The position numbers and the translations under genes are program-made. Below the pieces are notes generated by a model. That model was not told the DNA's origin. It worked only from the letters and a program-made list of their open reading frames with translations, and did no database searches. A stretch of DNA of 10,995 bases from Succinatimonas sp. UBA6849 (GTDB taxonomy: Bacteria > Pseudomonadota > Gammaproteobacteria > Enterobacterales > Succinivibrionaceae), in assembly GCA_002449335.1 (NCBI GenBank), contig DKDL01000020.1:1-10995 (forward strand). Direction: 5' to 3'. Below, one piece after another: positions 1 through 5,581 of the stretch (its first letter is position 1; every line of letters begins with the position of its first letter).

Positions 1-357
1 AACTTGTAGGACTTTCTGGTAATGCTAAGAATTGTTTGTTGCTCATCAAATGATCCTGCTCAATAGGTAACTTATCTTTATAGATTTAAGTATATATTAT
101 TCAAATTTCAAAAAAATTAATTAACTGACAAATATTGTCAAAATTAGCTAATAGCTAAAATAAAATTATCAAAAACCATTATTCATCGGGTAATACTTTT
201 AATGCAAACGTTAAGATTTTATCTTTTAATCAAGAAATCTTCTTAAGCCTTATTTAATCAGATCTTTAACTTTTTTAAGCAAATACAATCTGTCAAACGC
301 CTTTTATATCAAAAGAATGACGTAGTTATCACTTTTTCGAAGACTTCATCAATTAAG
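1..357. other. AT-rich intergenic DNA, no gene recognised
   Basis: No credible coding frame, RNA gene or terminator was seen on either strand. The stretch is strongly AT-rich and holds only one recognisable item, an operator-like site at 204-215. It is the distal part of the control region of the binding-protein gene starting at 479. Confidence 0.5.
204..215. promoter_or_regulatory. Distal LacI-family type operator
   Basis: The site reads GCAAACGTTAAG around the palindromic core AACGTT. It shares the 12-mer AACGTTAAGATT (207-218) with the operator next to the promoter (408-419), and the two centres are 201 bp apart. LacI-family repressors bind such central-CG palindromes and can loop DNA between two sites; looping here is inference. 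No regulator gene is in the window. Confidence 0.45.
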
Positions 358-373
358 TAAGATCTATCTCACA
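358..373 (+). promoter_or_regulatory. CRP-like site upstream of binding protein 1
   Basis: The sequence TAAGATCTATCTCACA fits TGTGA-N6-TCACA: the right half is perfect, the left keeps T--GA, and the TCTA start of the centre matches the E. coli consensus. A -10-like TAGAAT at 391-396 would place the site near -38 to -41 (class II activation). A second possible -10, TAAGAT at 413-418, would place it near -60. The sequence does not decide between them. Confidence 0.45.
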
Positions 374-404
374 ATTATTCTAGTTTTAAGTAGAATATTT
401 TTTC

Positions 405-416
405 CGTAACGTTAAG
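405..416. promoter_or_regulatory. LacI-family type operator of binding protein 1
   Basis: CGTAACGTTAAG contains the perfect 8-bp palindrome TAACGTTA and matches the operators at 7677-7688, 9447-9458 and 9969-9980. It lies about 45 bp downstream of the CRP-like site and about 65 bp before the start codon, over the likely transcription start, where a bound repressor would block initiation. Confidence 0.6.
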
Positions 417-478
417 ATTACTACATAAACTTTATTTCAAACATCTCATAATTTACAAACTACGGAGTATTTGCACTT

Positions 479-1744
479 ATGAAAAAATTAACTTTGTCAG
501 TTTCTGCAGCTATCGTTGCAGGTGCATTAGCAATGGGTTCTTCAACTGCAATGGCAGCTGATGGCTTCAATGCTGATAATGTCAAAGGTTCAATCACTTT
601 CTACACCAACCGTACTGATTTAGTAGAGTCTGGTGTATACGATCGTTACGAGAAAGAATTCAAAAAATTATACCCTAACGTAAAGTCAGTTAAAGTTGTT
701 GCTTTCGCTGATTATCAGGGTGGTGTTCGTCCACGTATGAACACTGGTGATTACGGTGATATCGTTCTAATTCTACCTTCAGTTCCATCAGAGCAGTACG
801 CTAACTTCTATGCTCCTTTAACCGATATGTACGGTAAAGATGACATCTACTTCTACGATGCATGGAAAGACAAGAACGACATCTACGGTTTATCAATGGG
901 TAACTCTGTAGAAGGCTTAGTTTACAACAAGAACGTTCTAAAGGAAGCTGGTGTTGAGACTCCTATCAAGACCTTATCAGACTTCTATGCAGCTTGCGAT
1001 AAGATCAAGGCTCTAAAGAAGGTTCCTCTATTCATTAACTTCGGTGCTCAGTGGCCACTACAGCAGTTCGATAAATTACCATTAGTTATCGAAGGCAACG
1101 ATGGCGTTTACGAGAAGATGTTAAACCAGGATAAGCCATTCTCAGATCCTAACAGCTCATACTACAAGTCATTAAACTTCTTAAAGACCTTAGTAACCAA
1201 GAAGTATGTTGAAGACGACTTAATGACCAACGCATGGGAAGATTCAAAGAACGCTATCGCTAAGGGCGAAGCTGCAATGTACTACTTAGGTAACTGGGTA
1301 ATTCCACAGGTTATCGAGCGTGGTGCAAAGCCAGAGGATATCGGTTTCATGCCAATCCCAGCTGACGATTCAGGTGTTCTAAAGGCTCAGATGAACCACG
1401 ATTGGGGTTATGCAGTATCTAAGTTCTCAAAGAACCAGGATACAGCTAAGGCTTACATCAAGTTCTTATTAGAGACTTCAGACTTCGATAAGATTGCTGG
1501 CTTCATCCCAACAATCAAGAGCAAGTCACCAAGCTTAGCTCAGTTAAACGAGTACTTAGGCTACAAGCCAGAAATCATCCAGTCACCTGTTAACTCTTCA
1601 AAGTTCATCGAAGTTGCTAACAAGTCAAAGATCGACTTCTACTCAGGTGGTTACATCCAGGACGTTATCACTGCTGACAACTTCGAAGCTGCTCTAGAGA
1701 AATTAGATGCACGTTGGAAGAGAGCAAAAGAGCGTACCAAGTAA
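479..1744 (+). CDS. Periplasmic sugar-binding protein of an ABC transporter (copy 1)
   Basis: This is an extracellular solute-binding protein, family 1 (SBP_bac_1 type), 421 residues, that would capture a sugar or oligosaccharide in the periplasm for an ABC importer. Residues 1-26 form a Sec signal peptide (KK, a hydrophobic core, then cleavage after AMA); there is no lipobox, so it is soluble. Family landmarks are the segment SVEGLVYNKNVLKEAG (about 143-158), then a PIKTL linker, and the AAMYYLGNW block at 265-273. GGAG at 464-467 lies 11 nt before ATG. Arginine is almost always CGT and lysine often AAG, as in a highly expressed gene. The gene stands alone: a terminator follows, and no permease or ATPase is in the window. 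An operator and a CRP-like site lie upstream. The substrate is not readable from the sequence; nearby manA makes a mannose-containing sugar plausible. Confidence 0.9.
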   Translation: MKKLTLSVSAAIVAGALAMGSSTAMAADGFNADNVKGSITFYTNRTDLVESGVYDRYEKEFKKLYPNVKSVKVVAFADYQGGVRPRMNTGDYGDIVLILPSVPSEQYANFYAPLTDMYGKDDIYFYDAWKDKNDIYGLSMGNSVEGLVYNKNVLKEAGVETPIKTLSDFYAACDKIKALKKVPLFINFGAQWPLQQFDKLPLVIEGNDGVYEKMLNQDKPFSDPNSSYYKSLNFLKTLVTKKYVEDDLMTNAWEDSKNAIAKGEAAMYYLGNWVIPQVIERGAKPEDIGFMPIPADDSGVLKAQMNHDWGYAVSKFSKNQDTAKAYIKFLLETSDFDKIAGFIPTIKSKSPSLAQLNEYLGYKPEIIQSPVNSSKFIEVANKSKIDFYSGGYIQDVITADNFEAALEKLDARWKRAKERTK

Positions 1745-1777
1745 TCTAACCAATAAAAGAATTTAATATTCCACAAG

Positions 1778-1810
1778 AAGGCGCAAACTTAGGTTTGCGC
1801 CTTTTCTTTT
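1778..1810 (+). terminator. Rho-independent terminator of binding protein 1
   Basis: An 11-bp perfect stem (AAGGCGCAAAC at 1778-1788 with GTTTGCGCCTT at 1793-1803) encloses the loop TTAG and runs into TTTTCTTTT. It lies 34 bp after the stop codon and makes the gene monocistronic. Confidence 0.92.
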
Positions 1811-2097
1811 CAGAGTGTTACGTTTTCTTGGTGTATGTAAAAAGTAGCACTTTCCTGAAGATCTTCTCTTTATCAAAAGGTCTCTTTTTAATTTCAGATT
1901 ATCCCCTACTCTCAAGTTAAGACCTGCTACAAATCCAAATTAGAGAAATGTTAATTCATCTTTGTTCTGAACTTATTTGCTAACTGATGTTAGCTACACT
2001 AAATCTTATTTGACATTTAATAATTGGCTTTAGCACAGCAAATTTCCTTATCGTTACCATAAAATAAAATTCTTTTAATACAATTAGTTAAATTTGA

Positions 2098-2125
2098 TTG
2101 AAAATTTAGTAATGGAACCTATAAT
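2098..2125 (+). promoter_or_regulatory. Sigma-70 promoter of binding protein 2
   Basis: TTGAAA (2098-2103), a 16-bp spacer and a perfect TATAAT (2120-2125) predict a start near 2132 and a leader of about 50 nt. No AACGTT operator lies upstream of this gene, unlike copy 1. The rest of 1811-2097 shows no gene or RNA. Confidence 0.7.
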
Positions 2126-2182
2126 CAATCATAGATAAAATCTTTCATATTAACTAATAAATCATATATAACATCCCAGATT

Positions 2183-3448
2183 ATGAAGACAGTTTCCAAA
2201 GTTATTTTAAGAGATCTTGTCGCTTGCTCTTTGCTGCTAAGCTCAGCTGCATATGCAAGTACAGGTTTTGATAAAGATAAGGTAGAAGGTTCTATTACTT
2301 TCTATACTGCAAGAACAGATCTTGTAGAAGAAGGTGTGTTTAAACGCTACGAACAAGAGTTCAAACAGAAGTATCCTAAAGTTACCTCTGTAAACGTAAT
2401 TGCTTTTGCTGATTACCAAAGCGGTTTAAGACCAAGAATGAATACAGCAGACTTTGGTGATGTGGTGTTCATCCTGCCTTCTGTTCCATCATCTCAGTAC
2501 AGCAATTTCTATCTGCCTTTGACAGGTATGTATGACAAGGATGAGATCTACTACTATGATGCATGGAAAGACAAAATGGATATCTACGGTATCTCCTCAG
2601 GTAGCTCTGTAGAAGGCATCATCTATAACAAAGACGTACTGCAAAAAGCTAGAGTTAATACACCTATTAGAACTTTAAAAGCTCTCTATGCTGCTTGCGA
2701 AAAGATTAAAAAGATCCACAAAACACCTTTCTTTATCAACTTTGGTGCTCAATGGCCATTACAACAGTTTGATAAGTTACCTCTGTTAATTGAAGGCAAT
2801 GACAGAATATATGAGAATATGCTCAATCAGTTAGATCCATTCTCTAATCCTCAAAGCTCATATTACAAATCTCTTAAGATCTTAAAGACTTTAATTGACA
2901 AAAAGTATGTAGAAAAAGATCTTATGAGCAACCTTTGGGAGGATTCAAAGAATCTATTTGTCAAAGGTGACGTAGGTATGCTCTACCTAGGTCAATGGAT
3001 CATTCCTCAATTGGTAGATAAAGGCGCTGATATTGATAACATTGGCTTCATGCCATTCCCTGCTGATAATGGTGAATACTTAAAAGCAGAAATATCTCAT
3101 GACTGGGCTTATGCAGTCTCTAAGTTTTCTAAAAATCCAGATACTGCAAAAGCTTTTATCAAATTCATGTTAGAAGACTCTGACTATAACAAGATCTCAG
3201 GTTTCATTCCTACAGTAAAAAGCATCAAACCTCAAATTCAACAATTATTTGAGTTCATGAGCTATAAGCCTGAAATTATCGATGTTCCAGAGAACTCCTC
3301 AAGATTTATTGAAGTTACCAACAAGTCAAAGATCGACTTCTTTACAGGTGGTTATATTCAAGATCTGATGACAGCAAAAGATTTTGATAAAGCTTTAAAG
3401 AAACTTGATACCAGATGGAGTAGAGCTTTGGAGATGACAAGTAACTAG
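2183..3448 (+). CDS. Periplasmic sugar-binding protein, paralogue (copy 2)
   Basis: This is a solute-binding protein of exactly the same length (421 residues) as copy 1. In the first 75 mature residues about three quarters of positions are identical by eye, and the landmarks SSVEGIIYNKDVL and GMLYLGQWIIPQ align. The signal peptide is MKTVSKVILRD, then a hydrophobic core, with likely cleavage after AYA (residue 25). Codon use is unlike copy 1: arginine is mostly AGA and leucine codons are mixed, suggesting weaker expression or a different history. No Shine-Dalgarno is visible; the bases before ATG read ACATCCCAG-ATT, the segment that could pair with the small RNA at 4017-4135. The start is chosen because it gives a complete signal peptide. 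A hairpin without a clear T tract follows. Function as a second, differently regulated receptor for the same or a related sugar is inferred. Confidence 0.88.
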   Translation: MKTVSKVILRDLVACSLLLSSAAYASTGFDKDKVEGSITFYTARTDLVEEGVFKRYEQEFKQKYPKVTSVNVIAFADYQSGLRPRMNTADFGDVVFILPSVPSSQYSNFYLPLTGMYDKDEIYYYDAWKDKMDIYGISSGSSVEGIIYNKDVLQKARVNTPIRTLKALYAACEKIKKIHKTPFFINFGAQWPLQQFDKLPLLIEGNDRIYENMLNQLDPFSNPQSSYYKSLKILKTLIDKKYVEKDLMSNLWEDSKNLFVKGDVGMLYLGQWIIPQLVDKGADIDNIGFMPFPADNGEYLKAEISHDWAYAVSKFSKNPDTAKAFIKFMLEDSDYNKISGFIPTVKSIKPQIQQLFEFMSYKPEIIDVPENSSRFIEVTNKSKIDFFTGGYIQDLMTAKDFDKALKKLDTRWSRALEMTSN

Positions 3449-3461
3449 CTTATCTTAAATC

Positions 3462-3488
3462 AGGTCACAGCAGGAGCTGCTGTGACCT
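3462..3488 (+). terminator. Strong hairpin after binding protein 2
   Basis: A perfect 11-bp stem (AGGTCACAGCA with TGCTGTGACCT) encloses a 5-nt loop, 13 bp after the stop codon. No T tract follows (AACCTAAC), so it may protect the 3' end or mark an atypical stop rather than being a classical terminator. Confidence 0.55.
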
Positions 3489-3549
3489 AACCTAACAGGA
3501 ATTACTGTTATTCTACTGTCCACCTAAAAAAGAGTAGGCATAGAAATAT

Positions 3550-3561
3550 TAAAACGTTGCA
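3550..3561. promoter_or_regulatory. Weak operator-like site
   Basis: TAAAACGTTGCA carries the core AACGTT and a TTGCAACG half on the other strand, like the other operators. It follows the end of binding protein 2 and lies over 450 bp from the next predicted transcription start, so its role is unclear and chance is possible. Confidence 0.25.
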
Positions 3562-3599
3562 AATAAAAACTTATCTTTGTAATCACATTGCTAAACTTC

Positions 3600-3656
3600 A
3601 ATTCCCTGATACCATTTCAATTTCCTGATACCAGTTCAAATCTCTGTTGCCATTTC
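3600..3656. repeat. Three tandem 19-bp repeats
   Basis: Units at 3600-3618 (AATTCCCTGATACCATTTC), 3619-3637 and 3638-3656 are tandem and progressively diverged; the second differs from the first at two positions. There are no spacers, so this is not a CRISPR array. Iterated short repeats of this look occur at ends of some insertion sequences, and a relic of such an end is one guess. Confidence 0.75.
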
Positions 3657-3767
3657 TATTCCACGTCACTATCACAAAAGCTCAATTAAAATTCATGAAC
3701 CTCTTTTCTGAATACTGAAACTGACACAATTAGTGTCTACAGTCTACCTGTCTTCATCGAACAACGC

Positions 3768-3800
3768 ATGGTAACAACTACATAATGGTAGCGGCTACAT
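3768..3800. repeat. Imperfect direct repeat, 2 x 16 bp
   Basis: ATGGTAACAACTACAT (3768-3783) and ATGGTAGCGGCTACAT (3785-3800) match at 13 of 16 positions, separated by one base. No function is visible. Confidence 0.5.
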
Positions 3801-3966
3801 CAATGGCTTAAAATTGACGTCTAACCATTTGATCAAAAAGAAAATTCTTCACTAAATTTTCGTTATCAAATAATGTGAACTACAACAAATAAATTTATGA
3901 GTAATTTTGTGTTTTATTGTATTTTTTAGAAATTAGAGCGATTACTGTGAAATATTGTCAAGTTTT

Positions 3967-4009
3967 GTAGATCACGATCACAGTTTTTATTTATCAAAAT
4001 GAATAAACT
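3967..4009 (+). promoter_or_regulatory. Predicted CRP-dependent promoter of the small RNA
   Basis: GTAGATCACGATCACA (3967-3982) has a perfect right CRP half-site and a GATC-rich centre; the left half is weak. TAAACT at 4004-4009 is a fair -10. A start at 4016-4017 would put the CRP centre at -41.5, the class II position. No good -35 is present, as expected for a CRP-dependent promoter. Confidence 0.4.
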
Positions 4010-4049
4010 TATCTCCAGTGATGATTGATGTATGAGCAAAAAGCAAATA

Positions 4050-4069
4050 CATAATTATGGGATGTAAAA
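4050..4069 (+). repeat. 20-nt repeat R, copy 1 (identical at 9678-9697)
   Basis: CATAATTATGGGATGTAAAA occurs here and at 9678-9697 without mismatch. With one extra A the match continues through TTAT, to 24 nt. In both places a hairpin lies just upstream and the repeat itself can fold as ATAATT/AATTAT around a GGGATGT loop. The first ten bases form a palindrome. Confidence 0.9.
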
Positions 4070-4098
4070 TTATCACTTCATATAAATATACCTTTTAC

Positions 4099-4134
4099 GG
4101 CTCTTTGTGGCCAATTGCCATAAAGAGCCCTTTT
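4099..4134 (+). terminator. Terminator of the candidate small RNA
   Basis: GGCTCTTTGTGGC (4099-4111) pairs with GCCATAAAGAGCC over 13 bp with one G-T pair around CAATT, followed by CTTTTC. The T tract is short. No plus-strand gene lies within 640 bp upstream, so the terminator needs another transcript to serve. Confidence 0.7.
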
Positions 4135-4240
4135 CAAAAGGTATGTTGCCTTAAAAGACTCTTCTTTTTAGCTTTCTGCTTTTAGTTTTAGATGTGATTT
4201 GACTGCGGAAATGATGCAGATCTGTAGTCTTTTATCGTTA

Positions 4241-4275
4241 GAGAAACAAAAGGCAACCTAGTTTCCCAGATTGCC
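4241..4275 (-). terminator. Terminator of manA
   Basis: Read on the minus strand, GGCAATCT pairs with AGGTTGCC (one G-T pair) around an 8-nt loop and is followed by TTTTGTTT. It lies about 30 bp after the manA stop codon. Confidence 0.75.
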
Positions 4276-4306
4276 CTTAACATGAGATTTAATCTTTGAG
4301 TTTTAA

Positions 4307-5488
4307 TTACAGAGCTGAACTTGCTTTGTATAAAACAACGTCATTAACAGCTTCGATAGTGCAAGTCTCATTAGCTTTCTGTAATAGAGCCTCACCCTTA
4401 CCGTAGTAACGGTTGTTCTCATCTAATTTGAACTCACCGCTTACTGCTAACCAGATACATGCACTCTTATCCTTTGGAACTGAGAACTTCTGATTTGGCT
4501 TTAATACATACTTAGTTAATCTGAAATCTTTAACTGGTACGTTGTACTCTTCGCCACCATCAGCTGTCTTTGCTGCAACTAAGGTCTTAGGAGTGATTTC
4601 TTCAAACTTAACAATCTTTAATAGCTCTTTAACGTCAACTAATTTAGGGGTTAAACCACCACGAATTACGTTGTCTGAGTTAGCCATTAACTCAATGTTC
4701 TGACCTTCAAGATAAGCATGAGGAATACCAGCTCCCTGGAATACTACATCGCCCTCTTTAACGTACATTAAATTCATGATTAGAACCATGATTAGACCAG
4801 CATCTAGGTTCTGACCGCCCTCACGAGCACGAAGACCTGCACGGACTAACCAGAATAAAGGATCACGACGAGAGATCTTTGAAGATTGATAATCGCCTTT
4901 GTTCTCATCTACTAATGGAGCTAAGATCTTATCTAAGGCTTCTTTTGATAAACCGAAGATATAGCCTACAAACTTGTTTAACCCCTCTTCTGCGTATTTC
5001 TTTGCAAGATCTTTTGTAGATGCAAAACGTGACAGATTCTTAATTGCAGTCTCTTTATGAGCAAAACCGTGTAACAAATAGAAATCTGATAAAGCTAACA
5101 TCAGCTCTGGCTTGTGGTTGTTATCTTTGTAGTTACGCAGATTTGCAGGAACATTCTCACGCTCTTCTCTGTCGTAGCCAGCTCTTGCCTGCTCTAATGT
5201 TGGATGAACCTGAATTGATAAAGGCTCACGTACGTCTAAAACCTTTAACAAGTAAGGAAGTCTGTTTGCATACTCTTTGCAAACCTCTTCACCTAAAACA
5301 GATTTAGGATCATCATCAATAAACTCTGATAACTTCTTACCATTAGAAAGTGTTGCAGTTCCGGCAGGATGCTCTCCTAACCAGTACTCAGCGCTTGGTT
5401 TCCCCTCAGGAATAGAATCTAATAACATTGGGATACAGCAATAACCGCCCCAAGCATAATCTTTGACAACACCCTTTAATTCAATCAT
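4307..5488 (-). CDS. manA: Mannose-6-phosphate isomerase, type I
   Basis: This cytoplasmic, zinc-dependent enzyme interconverts mannose 6-phosphate and fructose 6-phosphate, bringing mannose into glycolysis or supplying mannose for surface sugars. At 393 residues it has the usual length. The family signature is clear: the zinc ligands are Gln93 and His95 in SIQVHP, Glu128 in HKPELMLAL, and His257 in IPHAYLEG. The conserved ANSDNVIRGGLTPK block (269-282) supplies the active-site Arg276. The start is supported by AGAGGT 4 nt before ATG. A terminator of the chemoreceptor gene lies in the 93-bp gap upstream, so manA probably has its own promoter there; no convincing -10/-35 pair and no AACGTT operator were seen. 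Its position next to sugar-uptake genes suggests a mannose-containing substrate, but it may equally be a housekeeping neighbour. Confidence 0.95.
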   Translation of the reverse strand: MIELKGVVKDYAWGGYCCIPMLLDSIPEGKPSAEYWLGEHPAGTATLSNGKKLSEFIDDDPKSVLGEEVCKEYANRLPYLLKVLDVREPLSIQVHPTLEQARAGYDREERENVPANLRNYKDNNHKPELMLALSDFYLLHGFAHKETAIKNLSRFASTKDLAKKYAEEGLNKFVGYIFGLSKEALDKILAPLVDENKGDYQSSKISRRDPLFWLVRAGLRAREGGQNLDAGLIMVLIMNLMYVKEGDVVFQGAGIPHAYLEGQNIELMANSDNVIRGGLTPKLVDVKELLKIVKFEEITPKTLVAAKTADGGEEYNVPVKDFRLTKYVLKPNQKFSVPKDKSACIWLAVSGEFKLDENNRYYGKGEALLQKANETCTIEAVNDVVLYKASSAL

Positions 5489-5545
5489 TTTGACCTCTAT
5501 TTATTTCCTAGATTTAAAAACTAGTTTTAAGTTAATTGTATTTTT

Positions 5546-5570
5546 ATAAAAATACCGACACAACTGTCGG
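5546..5570 (-). terminator. Terminator of the chemoreceptor gene
   Basis: On the minus strand CCGACA-GTTG-TGTCGG (6-bp stem, 4-nt loop) is followed by TATTTTTAT. It lies 12 bp after the stop codon. The stem is short, so some read-through into manA is possible. Confidence 0.7.
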
Positions 5571-5581
5571 CATTAAATTAT

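Larger units (their letters stand above)
4017..4135 (+). ncRNA. Candidate trans-acting small RNA, about 119 nt
   Basis: The gene-free stretch 3449-4306 contains a unit with a CRP-like promoter, internally paired RNA and a terminator. The predicted 5' end AGTGAT (4017-4022) pairs with ATCACT (4072-4077). Inside, ATGTAT/ATACAT (4028-4033, 4047-4052) and ATAATT/AATTAT (4051-4056, 4068-4073) are alternative stems; the second displays the loop ATGGGATGTAA. That loop is complementary to the start region of binding protein 2 mRNA (ACATCCCA, 2171-2178), and its flank CATAAT to ATTATG (2180-2185). CRP-controlled small RNAs that act on sugar genes, such as Spot 42, are known, but no sequence match to a known RNA was recognised. 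Without expression data this is a prediction. Confidence 0.4.

Noticed and set aside
930..935. AACGTT inside binding protein 1 (also about 8814 in the porin gene)
   Set aside because: It lies within coding sequence, lacks the CG-rich flanks of the operators, and is explained by codon choice.
2050..2060. ATCGTTACCAT, the reverse complement of ATGGTAACGAT at 9581-9591
   Set aside because: Identical 11-mers are expected many times by chance in a window of this size; no palindrome or conserved position supports a site.
2216..2227. Lipobox-like LVAC in the signal peptide of binding protein 2 (residues 12-15)
   Set aside because: The cysteine comes before the main hydrophobic core and follows a charged RD, so a lipoprotein signal is unlikely; AYA at 23-25 is a normal Sec cleavage site.
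3600..3800. CRISPR array
   Set aside because: The repeats are directly joined without unique spacers, only three units long, and no cas genes are present.
4057..4185. 42-codon ORF starting in repeat R (MGCKIITSYKYTF...)
   Set aside because: It reads through the terminator hairpin, has no ribosome site, and the copy at 9678 gives only 11 codons.
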